64,000 nucleotides of DNA from Aphelenchoides besseyi (taxonomy: Eukaryota > Nematoda > Chromadorea > Rhabditida > Aphelenchoididae), in NCBI GenBank assembly GCA_024699855.1, contig JAMPIQ010000001.1:7502001-7566000 (forward strand). The letters are read 5' to 3'. Below are positions 1 through 13,125 of the stretch, in pieces; the stretch's first letter is position 1; the number at the start of each line of letters is the position of its first letter. The translations under genes and the position numbers were made by a program. A model generated the notes under the pieces. It was not told the origin of the DNA, did not search any database, and saw only the letters and a list, made by a program, of their open reading frames with translations.

Positions 1-2114
1 CTCTTGGCCGGTCGAAATTAAGTGTACGGCCAACGGACACTGTCCTTTTACGCGAATACAAACAATCTGACTGGTGAGTTGAGCAAGAGGATTAAAAAGA
101 AGAATATCGCTGAAACACTTGTAGTTGATTTCCACCACATATAAAACGTACTTTCCGGCCTCAATGGTCGATTTGACAGTCACATTCAATCGACTAGACG
201 ACTCGACAGTATCCAAATTTTTTACATTCAGAAGTTTTTCCGTTGTTTGCGCAATTATTGTCTTAGCAGATGCGATTCCGTCGAGCATTCGTTTCTCGTA
301 ATCACGCATAACATCCGGTTGTGCCGTTCCAGTCACTCCATCGTGATGTTGAAACAACGAGAGATCACGTCGTGCTTGTACGAGCGAAGGAAACAGTTTT
401 CTTAGAGTACCTTCGTCTACTCCAGATGACATTGCTGCAGTGAAGAGAATATCGGCTGCTCGTACAAACTGATGGTGAGTGCGATCGAGCTGTTTGAAAT
501 ACGGACGAGAGGTGAAGTATCCTAAAAGCATAAACCTTTTAACAATTAGAGGATCAGTTGTTGATTACCGGACCAATAGTGATCGTCGCGATCGGTGTAA
601 ACATAGAAATCACCACTCAGGGAGTTAATTTTATCTTTAGACAATGAGGGTATTGAATCAAAGTAGTCTTTCAATGTTCCGAAACGACCCTAAAATCACA
701 AACTTCATTGTGGTCTATTTGTTGAATTACCTTGACATTTAACTTAGGATTTTGTTCCAGGTATTCAAAGATTTGTTTGAAATTGTAGTCGATAGTAGGA
801 AACTCCAGAGGACTCACATAACGAAAATCTTCGCCGATATTCAGGAATACTGAGTCGTGGTTGAACAGATCGCGTTTCTTTTGAACTTGTTCAGCCAAAC
901 TTTCGGCCATTTCTTTTACAAGTTCGGGATTCTTTAGGTCGACGATGTTTTTTGCACCAAACTCGTCGTAACATTTCTGGCCGCTTTTGATAAAGTCAAG
1001 TCGACAGCAAACTGTAAAATCCGGACCACAAGATCGTGCTGAATCGTAGTGACCTGAACAAAAAATAAGGATATGTATTTAGGACACTGAACTGGCCATA
1101 TGGCATTACATGCGTGTACAACTCTCGGTCCAAATCCCTCGCGAAACTTGGACGCCAGTTGAACTCCAAATCTCCTTCTTCACCGAACTTCTTTAACAAC
1201 TCGTAGTGTACACGATTGAGCACTGCATTCTTGAATCCAGCTTCTTTGATCAAATAGGCCATTACAGGCGAATGACCGAAAGGATCAATCGACCAGTGGT
1301 TTTCAGGTACAACGCCTTAAATAAACTGTTAGAGGATTGACAATTACACTAACAAACCCAAATGATTTTGAACCCATTCGTGTCCCTCAAGCATTTGCAT
1401 TAAAATTGAGAAAATAAGAGAATTCGCTTCATCTGCTTGAACCCATGCACCGGTCACAATCTCAATGTGCCCTTTTTTGACGTGGCTTAAATTAGAAAAT
1501 GTTTCTGCAAAACAGCCAAACTTACTTGTTAAATAGCTCTCGAGTCTTCTGATTGCTGTTTTGAAAGAATAAATCGACGAATGAAATTTCTGCGTAAATG
1601 AATCGCATTTTGTCGTTCTTCTCCAAATAGTGTGCTGCATTTGTAAGAATAGATTGAGCGTAGACGTCAAAATAGTTCTGAAATGTGTAGATCCAACCTC
1701 AAATTAACCGTAAAAACCGTATTGTTGACATGTAAGTTACCCGGGTCGCAGTGACTATGTGGCATTACGATCATTTCCACCGGATTCTTCGAAGTTGGTT
1801 TTCGAATTGGTGGTTCAATAGAACGCTCGTGAAATTTGATTGTTTTGTACACATCTGAGATCTAAACACATTCAATGAGAAGATGAAGCTTTGAAAGAAC
1901 TCACGATTATATCAGCTTCTGGCCAGTAAAAAAGATGAGAAAAATACGAGCCAATGTTATTGCCACGAGAGTTCCAATTCACGACTCGGTGATGAATCGA
2001 AGGTGTGGGCGGTAAGCTGTTGAAGAGGAAAACAATCGCAAAGAGTAAAATGGCGAATAGACCCCAACGTTTTCGCCTACGCACGAAATTGACAATCGAA
2101 CGTTTAGTCAACAT
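1..2114 (-). CDS. MAN2A: Golgi alpha-mannosidase II, 3' part outside window
   Basis: Class II (GH38) mannosidase that trims GlcNAc-Man5 N-glycans in the Golgi. The start at 2114 is the first ATG in frame and is followed by an Arg-rich cytosolic stretch and one hydrophobic signal-anchor (type II topology). The next exon carries the zinc-site motif HSHCDPGW, formed by splicing a short intron (about 1701-1740) so that the Trp is restored. Then come EIVTGAWVQADEA, the nucleophile motif IDPFGHSP near 1285, CGPDFTVCCRLDF near 1020 and GEDFRYVSPLEF near 820. All are in family order. At least seven short introns are needed. The reading runs off the left edge, so the C-terminal beta domains are not seen. 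Family members usually have Asn where this one has Cys in HSHNDPGW. Identification is firm; exact exon edges are inferred. Confidence 0.9.
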
Positions 2115-3475
2115 CTTAGTTCGTTGAGATGACTTAATCAACCTGTAAATGAGCGTAAAACTAATAGTGTTTGGCGACCGATTGGAACCAAAACTCAACA
2201 AATAAATGGAAATTTTTCGATGTTTAGTCTTCTTTCCTGGGGTTTAGCTGGAAAGTGCTTTGTTCGAAAACGTTCTGTTCTTTTCGCTTGGAAAATTGCT
2301 TGACAACAATTGAGCTACATAAAATTCTCCTTGGATCCTATTAGAGACATTGACCGAGGGTTTTGGTCGTACTCTCGATTTCAAGGATACCTCTAGTTGC
2401 TACAAGAACACAAACATCATTCACACTATGAAGTGGTCGAAACTGAATTTCAAATCAGTGTTTGAACGTTTCTACGAAATCTTGAAATTCTTTTCGATGG
2501 AAATGTTCAGCAATTTCCGTTCCAATCATCGCAATTTCAGGAGCACTTTGATTTGGAAGCCTTTTAACGACGTTCGAATTCTATTCATTTGATAATGTTT
2601 TCGGAAACAGATAAGAACAAACCACCCAATTACTTACTTTAAAACTCAACGTTCAACTGAAGACTTTAGTTCTGATGACAATACATTCCGGAAGCTAATG
2701 CAATAACTCAAAATTTGGACTCGCATGTGAAATACCCACTCTATTTGAACGTTTTGATTTGCCACGTTTATAATCCATATTTCCGATTGTTTGTCTATGT
2801 TTTTTCATTTTATGACCCTCCGTTTAAACGGAACCAATGCAAATAGAATACCCTGTTAACGAATGGAAAGGAATGTTTGAGTCATATTGAAAATAAGCAA
2901 AGATGCAGGTCATTGCTTCTTTGAGCGATACATTCAACTATTTGTATTAAAATTCTATGATAGCTGAGGAACTGGATGCTAAAGACCTTTAACAATTCCA
3001 TAAGAAGCTTTGGACAAATTCCTGTTACATCGAATAAGAACCATCACTAATCGTTTCAAGGATTTAAAAGCAAATCCAATAGATTATCAATGCAACCGTT
3101 GAAGATTGAAAATCCAACAATTTCAATTGGTTTATACCGATGAGTATTTAAAGTTTCAGTTGGTTTTTTCGAAGAACTGTGTTTCTGTAGGTGGTTTCCG
3201 TTGCAGCAGAGCAAGCGGGATGTCCGTCATTTTAAAAGTGAAACACGAGCAGACGTCCGAGCAGCGTGCCATTTCTCCACAAGATTGCCAAGGGCCGAGC
3301 CCTCTCCTCGTTCCGCGACTTCTCTCTCATTCTCTTCAACCACAACGTTGTTTTGAACGAGAAAATGCGGTGGGAAAAAGAGAGCGCGTAATCTCGCGGA
3401 TTAGACTTCTTGATCGTGTTTTTCGGCCGTCCATCAAAACCGATTGCGGATTTCTGCCTGCTTTAGGGTTAAGTA
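2115..3475. other. Intergenic, divergent promoters of mannosidase II and the SLC17 gene
   Basis: This 1.4 kb lies between two divergently transcribed genes. The left kilobase is AT-rich with only short ORFs that resemble no protein. About 3190-3470 is richer in GC and stays open in one plus frame into the SLC17 start, but shows no domain-like composition. It is most simply promoter and 5' UTR. No repeat or RNA gene was recognised. Confidence 0.5.
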
Positions 3476-5362
3476 ATGGCAAACAAATACTGTGACGAGA
3501 CGAACACAACATGTAGTCCAGAATCGGCTTTAATCTCGCCATCGACGGCCACCAAAGACGCAGCTTCTTTCGATGAGCAGATGACCGAAGTCTATAAATC
3601 AACACTTCAAAATGCGGTTATTTCGACCTCTTCAGTCATCGATCTCAATTGTCGTAAACGAAGAATCGGTGTTTTATCCGACAAATGTATTCCATCGTCA
3701 TCATGTTGCAAACTTCGAATTCGCTTCTTCGTTCTTTTTATTTCGGTTCTATTTTTGGCATTCACGAGAGGAAATGAAATGTCGTTCAATCTGACTATCT
3801 TGTGTATGACCTCAAATTCCACAGTAAACGGCGTAGGTTCTAATTTACAGTTCATTCATGCTGATGTTGTTCAGGACGATCCAATTTACATGACACCGCA
3901 AGAAATCTCAACAATTTTTGCGAGTGTCGGTGTAGGTGCAATCATCACGGTTATCCCGCTAACTCACGCTCAACATGTTTGGGGCAGTCGAGTCGTTTTC
4001 TCTGTACTACTTGGAGCTTCAGCCATCTCTACTGCGCTGATAGCACCGTTAGCGAGAATCTCGTTTGCTATGGTTATTCCGAGGTTAATACAAGGAGCGG
4101 CACTAGCTTCCGTGATGCCGTTGATGGGTACGATTACTGCCGAAGTATTTTGTCTCTTCTTCACTCACACTTATAAGTTTATTGTAGTGGGCACCCGTCG
4201 CGGAAATTGGAAAATTTATGACCTTTTTGAGCGGTGCAAGCCAATTATCGCAGATTATTGTGATGCCCCTAAGTGCAGAATTATGCGTAAATTTTGGCTG
4301 GTCCCGCGTATATTATATCCTATCGATTTTAAGTGGAATTGTGGCCGTTCTATTCTACGTCTTTTATCGCAACTCTCCGGAACAACATTCATGCATCAGT
4401 GAAGAAGAATTGGCGTATATAACAAAAGGAGGTAAACTGAAATCTGGCCTAAACTCTTTATTTGGATCTTTGTAGCAAAACCGAAACGACCATCAAGGAT
4501 ACCGTACACGCAAATATTTCGCTCTCGAGCCGTTTGGGCGGTTTGGATCGCGTTTGTTGGCAATTCCATAGGTTTCCAATTGATCATACAGTATGTTATT
4601 TCACTGATATGTTTCCAGTTTTTGCATTTAGGTTTATGCCAACCTTTCTGAACAAAGTGGTTAAGATTCCAATTAAACAAACGGGAATTAGTGCGATTAT
4701 TCCGCCGATAGCGCAGTTATTTATCAAAATAACAGCTGTTTTTATTTGTGATAGAATCACCTTTCTATCGGTAATTTCAAACAACTTATTTGTAAAATTG
4801 GATGTTTTAGGAAAGACTGAAACTCCAAGTATTTAACTCGATTGCCATGTGTGGTTGTGGATTGTTCTTTTTACCTCTCGGCTTTTTGGATCCTGAGTCG
4901 TCGAATCAGCGACTGGCCATATTGTGTTTTACTGCTTCGATCAGTTGTTTAGGAATGGTGACTTGTGGATCGTTGAAGAGCGTGACGCTTGTCGCTAAAA
5001 GTTTATCTCCAATCGTAAGTTTTTGCTATTGAGCTGTGAGAGAAGTAAGAAAAACTGTTTTGTAGATCATGGGTATCACTCAACTGGTCGTTTGTATGGG
5101 GGCATTGATTGTTCCGTTTTTCGTCTCACTTGTTGCTCCAGACAACACTATTGCTCAGTGGAGAGTAAGTTGAGAGGCACAAGATTTCCATCAACATCTT
5201 TATTTTCAGATCGTATTCATTTGCGCGTGTGGTGTTCTATTTATAACAAACGTGATTTTCTGCTTCTTGTGTTCGGCAACACCCGCTCCATGGGCCTTGG
5301 AATCGCAGAGATTGCCAACAGAAATCGAACAAACGAAAAAAGAAGTCACTCTTGTCAATTGA
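3476..5362 (+). CDS. SLC17-family anion transporter (major facilitator superfamily)
   Basis: Twelve-helix MFS transporter of the SLC17 type (phosphate, sialin and vesicular glutamate carriers). The cytosolic N-tail of about 80 residues is Ser/Thr-rich and is followed by the first helix. Around residues 100-110 it has the family-like block MSFNLTILCM. Next is the TM2-3 loop (HVWGSRVVF, the place of the MFS G-x-x-x-D/G-R motif) and the characteristic WAPVAEIGKF...GASQLSQIIVMPLS segment. SPEQHSCISEEELAYI marks the central loop, as in SLC17 proteins. Seven exons join with short introns, for example at 4147-4190 and 4433-4483. The last exon ends LVN-stop at 5362. Substrate cannot be told from sequence; vesicular glutamate, sialic acid and phosphate are all possible. 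Its 3' end converges on the Rab6 gene. Confidence 0.85.
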
Positions 5363-5625
5363 TTGTATCCACTTTTCGTCCTAATCTCCACTTCTAATCA
5401 ACATAATCACTTGAGTTATAGAACCGGTAATTCTTCATAATTTTACTTATTCATCAAGTGCAATTGTACAGAACTTTATAAATTAACTTTCGTACACAAT
5501 TGTTTAATATCAACGGACAGTTCGATTTTAACGAGCCACACAGACAGCGCGAACTAATTACACAACGTCGTATAATAATTAAGTGGAAAAACAAAGCGAA
5601 TCCCGCAAACGGCAACTTTTATGCG

Positions 5626-6704
<1,079 letters not shown>

Positions 6705-7234
6705 CTGAAAATGAACACAAATCGAAAAGCCAACGCAACACGACAACAAAAACACCACGCTTATACGTTGACATGTTTCCGTAGGTTCATTTTATGTTCT
6801 CGTAAAAATGTTCGATTGTCCCAAACTCTTGAACCTCAAAAGGACATGAACCCGAACGAGTCACTCAAACCGCCAACCGAGACGACGCGGCGAATCCACG
6901 AAAGCAAACGAGAAAACGAACGAACAGCTGCAAACTGCAAGTCGACTCATGGCGCCCATTCGAAGACGAATAAACGGAGAAATGAACGGTGAAGATGGAC
7001 TTTATACCTTGTGCAGCTGCTCGAAGTTCGTTCAAGCAAATGCCATAAAGAGGCCTGTCGCCAAAGTGTTTTTGATTTTAACAACCGCCGACGCTAATCG
7101 AACCACGTGTAGATCCGAAGAAGAAACATCGTGAATTTACGTTTCTAGTCACTACAAATTATCTCGGGCGTGTGCACTCGAATCGTTCATTTGCTTGTTG
7201 GAAAACAACAGAAATCGGTTGATTGAAATCCGAA
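6705..7234. promoter_or_regulatory. Divergent promoter region between Rab6 and acyl-CoA dehydrogenase 1
   Basis: These 530 bp separate two genes transcribed away from each other, so both promoters must lie here. Open frames across it are low-complexity Arg/Asn-rich readings without recognisable protein character. No specific factor site is claimed. Confidence 0.45.
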
Positions 7235-8817
7235 ATGCTTCGACGCGTTGTGCATCTTCGTCCATTGGCTCGAAGTGCTCTTAATGTTCGTGCCAATTCG
7301 ACAAGCAGTGGACTAAACTTCGGTGAGTTTCTACAGTAAATGAAGATCATCAGATAAATTTCTCTTTTGCTATTCAACATGTAAATTTGGATTTAGATTT
7401 CAATGAGGAACAACGTGCATTGAGAGAAACAGCACTGAAATTCGCACGTGAAGAAATTATTCCCGTCGCTGCTGAATACGATCGTACAATGGAGTATCCC
7501 TGGCCGGTCATTAAGAAGGCACATGCTACTGGTTTAATGAATTTGGATCTTCCCGAATCCGTCGGTTAGTTTAATTCTGAGTTCGTTGTTGTTTATACGT
7601 GAGTTCAGGTGGTCTTGATTTGGATCTGGTTTCGAATGTGATCGTAAGTGAGAGTATTGCTTACGGTTGTTCGGGAATGGGAACAGCAATTTTGGGCAAC
7701 GATTTGGCATGCAGTCCGTTGGTGTTGGCTGGAAATGACGAAATCAAGAAACGCTTTTTGACTCGTTTGGTCGAAGAGCCATTGGTTGTCTCCTATGCCG
7801 TAAGTGAACCGGGTGCAGGTTCCGATGTTGCTGGAGCAAAGACCAAAGCAGAAAAGAAAGGTTTGCATGCTCTCTGATTTGAAACATTTTCAATTCAAGG
7901 AAACGAATGGATTATCAACGGACAAAAAATGTGGATTACTAACGGTGGTCACGCTTCCTGGTTCTTTGTTTTGGCACGCACCGATCCTGATCCCAAAACT
8001 CCAGCCTCTAAAGCCTTTACAGCATTTGTGGTCGAAGGCGATTCGCCGGGGTTGATTAGAGGCCGCAAAGAAATAAACATGGGTTAGTTATGTCGAACTT
8101 GATTTGTAAAAAACATCACTTCTAGGTCAACGTTGTTCGAGTACAGTAGCAATAACTTTCGAAGACGTGCGAGTTCCCGAAGAAAATATTGTTGGTGAAG
8201 TTGGAAAAGGATTCGTGGTTGCGATGAAGACCTTCGACAAAACGCGACCATTAGTTGCTGCTTTGGCCAACGGTTTAGCATCTCGTGTGTTGGATGAGGC
8301 GTCGAAATACGCATTGGAACGCAAGACCTTTGGTGTTCCGATTGCTCAAGTAATCGAAAGCACTTTCGACGAATACAACGCTTTTGTTTCAGCATCAAGC
8401 AGTCCTTTTCATGTTGGCGGATATGGCAACGAATCTCGAACTTGCTCGTCTAATGACTTATCGTAGTGCTGCTTACGTTGATAGTGGACGACCAGGTTCA
8501 TACTTTGCATCGGTTGCCAAGAGGTTAGTTCATTCGTTCATTCTTTAATATTTGAAGTTAAGATTTGCTGCGGATACTGCAAACGAAGCTGCAGCTAATG
8601 GCGTTCAAATTTTTGGTGGAAACGGTTTCAATTCCGAATATCCAGTTGAAAAGCTAATGCGTGATGCAAAGGTTTGCTTACAAACTAGTAACTGTTTAAT
8701 CGAAGGTTGCAGATCTTTCAAATCTACGAAGGTACTTCGCAAGTCCAACGTCTTGTCATTGGTCGACAGCTGTTGCAACGTCTTCAAGAAACCGGCACCG
8801 CATCGACTATGAGTTAA
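7235..8817 (+). CDS. Mitochondrial medium-chain-type acyl-CoA dehydrogenase, copy 1
   Basis: FAD enzyme of mitochondrial beta-oxidation that makes trans-2-enoyl-CoA and passes electrons to ETF. The start [10 protein letters not shown] is an Arg-rich, acid-free mitochondrial presequence. Following exons give [48 protein letters not shown] (flavin/substrate loop), [16 protein letters not shown], and [12 protein letters not shown]. The C-terminal block [18 protein letters not shown] contains the catalytic-base Glu of MCAD (IYEGT). Eight short introns restore frame. The best subfamily match by eye is ACADM. It is followed after 150 bp by a second copy on the same strand. One intron (8524-8557) and the exon after it are nearly identical to copy 2, unlike the rest of the gene. 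Confidence 0.92.
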
Positions 8818-8968
8818 AGAGATTGAATGTTTAGAATCTTGTAAATATCAAAGAATAAAAATTTCCTACAAGCTTTTGATTCTATCCATTTCATGAGTTA
8901 TTCGATTCTCTGTTTATTGCTGCTTTCGTGGAATCGATTGGATCAAATTTGTGTTGCAGTCTCTGAAG

Positions 8969-10648
8969 ATGATGCGTGTTGCTCCACTCCGTTTGTTGTC
9001 CTCGGTTAAGAAGTGCTCAACTTCGCTGCCTGCAAATTTCCAACAACATCGTTCGGTGTCGTTCGAATTGAATGAGCAAGAGCGTCAATTCCAGGAAACT
9101 GCATTGAAGTTTGCAAAAGAAGTGATAGCACCAAAAGCTGCAGAATACGATCGTACAATGGAATTTCCGGTTAGTTAACTTACGTAGTTTTTATTTTACG
9201 TACTTTCCAGTGGGAAATGATCAAAGAAGCGCATTCTCTTGGACTAATGAATCCAATGGTTCCTGAGAAATACGGTATGTTCTTTTCTTATTTGCTTGTC
9301 AATCCTATACTTTAGGTGGAACAAATTGTTCGAACGTAGAATCAGCGTTAATTGCGGAATCCTTGTCGTATGGATGTAGTGGAATTCAATTGGCAATCAT
9401 GGGACCGTCGTTGGCTTTAGCTCCCTTACTTTTGGCAGGAACTGATGAGCAAAAAAAGTTCGTTTTAATTGCTTGTTTATATTCGAGTCTTACAATTTAG
9501 AAAATACGCCGGGATGTTGACGGAAGAACCATCGATTGCTTCCTATTGTGTAACGGAACCTCAAGCGGGTTAATCATTTCAATTTGTTTATAAATTTGCA
9601 TCTTTTTTGCAGGTTCTGATGTCAATGGTGTTCGCACGACTGCTGAAAAGAAAGGTAATTGACGTTTCGAATTCAACATCACGACTTTAGGTGATGAGTA
9701 CGTTCTGAATGGATCCAAGGCTTGGATTACCGGTGCCGGTTATGCAAAGTGGTTGGTAAAACAATATCAATGACTAAATCCAAGTATTTTTCTTTAGGTT
9801 CTTTGTGTTGGCTCGTTCCGAAAAAGACCCGAAAACTCCGGCTGGAAAGGCTTTTACTGCATTTGTTGTGGATCGTGAGACAGCGGGAATTAGTGTCGGA
9901 CGTAAAGAAATCAATATGGGTACGTTACAAGTCTACAACAAGTAGTGTAGGCTTGTATTCTAGGCCAACGTTGTGCTGACACACGCACCGTAACTTTCGA
10001 AGATGTGCGTGTTCCAAAAGAAAACGTTCTTGGTGCTCCGGGAATGGGCTTCAAAGTTGCAATGGGAGCTTTCGATCAAACAAGACCCGGCGTTGCTGCT
10101 GGAGCTCTTGGCCTTGCATGGCGTGCATTAGATGAATCATCGAAATACGCAATGGAACGCAAAACTTTTGGTGTTCCAATCGCTCAAGTAAACTAACCAT
10201 GTAGTCTGAATACCAAACATCTTATAGCATCAAGGAGTTCTTTTCATGCTTGCGGATATGGCGACTAATCTCGAGTTGGCTCGTATTATGACTTATCGTG
10301 CTGCAGCCGAAGTTGACAAAGGCACTCGTTCATCTTATTTTGCATCGATGGCTAAGAGGTTAGTTCATTCGTTCATTCTTTAATATTTGAAGTTAAGATT
10401 TGCTGCGGATACTGCAAACGAAGCCGCAACTAATAGCGTTCAAATTTTTGGTGGAAACGGTTTCAATTCCGAGTATCCAGCTGAGAAGCTAATGCGTGAT
10501 GCAAAAGTTTGTTGGCGAATCAACCAAATCTATCGAATTGTTTTAGATCTACCAAATCTACGAAGGTACTTCACAAATTCAACGTCTTGTCATTGGACGT
10601 GAGCTACTTCAAAGAGTGGCACAGACCGGCACAGCATCCCTGTCGTAA
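8969..10648 (+). CDS. Mitochondrial medium-chain-type acyl-CoA dehydrogenase, copy 2
   Basis: Tandem paralogue of the preceding gene. The start is one of two adjacent ATGs (8969 or 8972), nine bases after a TTGCAG acceptor-like site. An Arg/Lys/Ser-rich presequence is followed by the ACAD fold: [55 protein letters not shown] and [14 protein letters not shown] with the MCAD catalytic Glu. It has extra introns relative to copy 1, for example within SEQKK/KYAGM and AKW/FFV, so intron positions have diverged. The substrate loop also differs (PQAGSD against [15 protein letters not shown] against ITNGGHASW), consistent with a shifted chain-length preference, which is inference. The end TASLS-stop is at 10648. 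Confidence 0.92.
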
Positions 10649-10860
10649 TTTGTGTCGAACGCTTTGAATTACCATGTTAAATTTCGGCGATGTACAATAA
10701 ACCCATTTAGAAGCTGATTGGTCATTGAACGATTGAAATGATGTCAAATTTATTTAAGACCTGGATTTTTTACTGCAAACTCCCAACAACAGAAACTTAA
10801 TATGAACAAAAGGGTAAATAGCAGACTCAACTAAATTGAGCAGAAAAACCAACCCGTATT

Positions 10861-13125
10861 TCAAGAAAATTCAATTTCAAGCAGAAAACGCAAACGAATC
10901 TGCGACGTATCATAGACGATGTACTCGTTATATTCAAGACAGCATTCCTTGTCTTCACGTTCGATCAGTTTGCCGCACGGAACTTTGACCTTATGTCCGT
11001 CACCAAATTGGCTAAAAGATTGCAAATGAATTGGATACCATCGTACGCTTACAGTGTCTTTGTGTTCTTTTCATTCGGATATTGACGACCGACGCCCAGA
11101 GTCGAATGAAAACCTTCGGGAAGATCAGAGGCGTTGTAATCTGATTCCTTCAGCGGACGCATATTACCAAGTGCAACCTGAAAGAATTGGACTCATTCAT
11201 GTGATGCATCACTTGAATCCTTACTTGTGCAAGAGTCATGAAACAATGTTCCTTATGATAAGCGTTGCAGTAGTTTGCCGATTTGCTAACACAATCTGAA
11301 AACCAACTCATTTAAATTTTTATGTCTGTATAGTTTACCAGCAAAGTAAACTCCTTTGCCAAACATGTAGCCCGTAACTGGAGCCTCTGGCGGTGCAATC
11401 TAAAGCACAAATCATAGATAGTCGACATTATTGCATGAAATTGAAGAAACACGTCGACACAATATAAGCAACAAACCTACTTTAAGACCTTTGTAGAGAA
11501 TACCGAACCAATTCGAAATACGACTTCCGTGCCACAACAATGTTCTAAAAATAATTACAAAAATGCGATTATAAACTTACTGATTCTCTAAATCGCCTTT
11601 AAAAACATCTGATTCGCCCGGACGATCGATTTCATACACATTTAGCAGCTTCAGATGCAGGTGATGAGTTCTGCCCTGCGTATTTGTGAGATATTGTTCC
11701 ACCAACTAAAAACGTTCAATTACTCAGACTATTGATTACAAAATGTACTTTGTAAGTTTTGTGATCTTTGTCCAATGGTTTCAGTGGACAGTTAAGACGT
11801 TCATAATTGATGTCTGACGGATGTTTCGGCTCAATTGCAGAATCCTCTTCTTTCATTGCTTCAGCTGCGATTTGTACTTCAGTTAACGTCTCCAACAATT
11901 CAAGTGCTCTTTGAACTAACATCGGTTGATCCAATACAATCGGTTTTTTCATGCCCCAGTTGTGTGGAATCTGCAATCAGTGGAACCAGTGGGATATTAA
12001 AGAATGAATAACCTATTACCTTCGTGTAAAAAGCACTCGTAAGCTCATTTAAACGAGAATGATCTCCATTTTTCAAACATTCCTCAATTTCAAAAAGAAG
12101 CTTAAATCCCGCTTGAATTTGAGCTTTGGTCAGTTTTCCTCAAATTGTATTGTTATACATGTTAGAGCATCTCAAAAGCTACCTAATGGCGTTTTCTTCG
12201 AATCAAAATTCATTGCTTTTAGTTGCCGTTCCATTGCGGACATGTCGCAAATCAGGTCGATGGCGCTTTTGACGCGATCATCCAACTGAAAACAATAAAT
12301 AGAAACCAAATCGAAATCATTTGTTTACTTTTGATGGAACTTCCACACGTTTCTTCTTGGTTCCTTCAGCTGTTTCGATCGTCTCATCATTGGAGTAGTT
12401 GAGCTTAAATGATTGAATCAAGATGAGCTTGTTTTCGTCAACTCACTTCGATCAAATCGTATTTCTTCGCTTTCTTGACAAAGTTGACACGGTCAGCAAA
12501 CGAGTTTCCCGTTTTATCTTTGAACTTCTTTTCGAATGTACTGATCATATCTTGCAAAGTGCCCGAGTTAAGGTCGTGTTGTCCGTCGTATCCGACACGT
12601 CCCCAACTACAATTTCAACAATAATAGCGAATCTCGGAAACAATACAAACCGAAACCATGTGTAATATGTCGAACCCGCTGCCGGAGTCTTTGGGGCGAG
12701 AATTTGCAGGATAAAAAACTTGTTGTTGTTGTTATCAACGTTACTCTGATCAAGAGAACAAATTGTTGAAACTCATCAAATGGAACTCACTTGATTCAAC
12801 ATCACATCGTAGGCGGTGCTGTTCTCTCGGTCAATCTAAATCTCAGAGATTAGTCATGACAATCGGTTTGGTTGTCTACGTAGACTGTCACGCCACCAAC
12901 TGAGCATTTCACGTCCGGTTCAATAACATCCGGCACTAAAATAAACATTCTGAGCACATCAACTTCAATTCACTTACACTCGTTAGCAGAAGATTTGTTC
13001 AGTGCTTCTAAGATTTTTCGTTTTTTACTTTCGTGCTCATCAGGCGGTGGTGAAGAAGACGGCGCTGGAGCAGTCGAAGTTGTTACTGTTTTTTTCTTTG
13101 CTGCTGCACGTCGTTTTGGCGGCAT
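10861..13125 (-). CDS. PARP2-type poly(ADP-ribose) polymerase
   Basis: DNA-damage-responsive ADP-ribosyltransferase of about 600 residues. The start at 13125 is four bases after a TTTCAG acceptor. The N-terminal tail is Lys/Arg-rich ([12 protein letters not shown]) and probably binds DNA and targets the nucleus; no zinc fingers or BRCT domain are seen, so the layout is PARP2/3-like. A WGR domain follows ([15 protein letters not shown] near 12610), then the helical regulatory region, then the catalytic domain. The catalytic domain has [11 protein letters not shown] near 11530, [21 protein letters not shown] near 11350-11290, VALGNM near 11170 and YNEYIVYD near 10915. The H-Y-E triad is therefore complete and the enzyme should be active. 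About nine short introns are needed. Confidence 0.9.
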
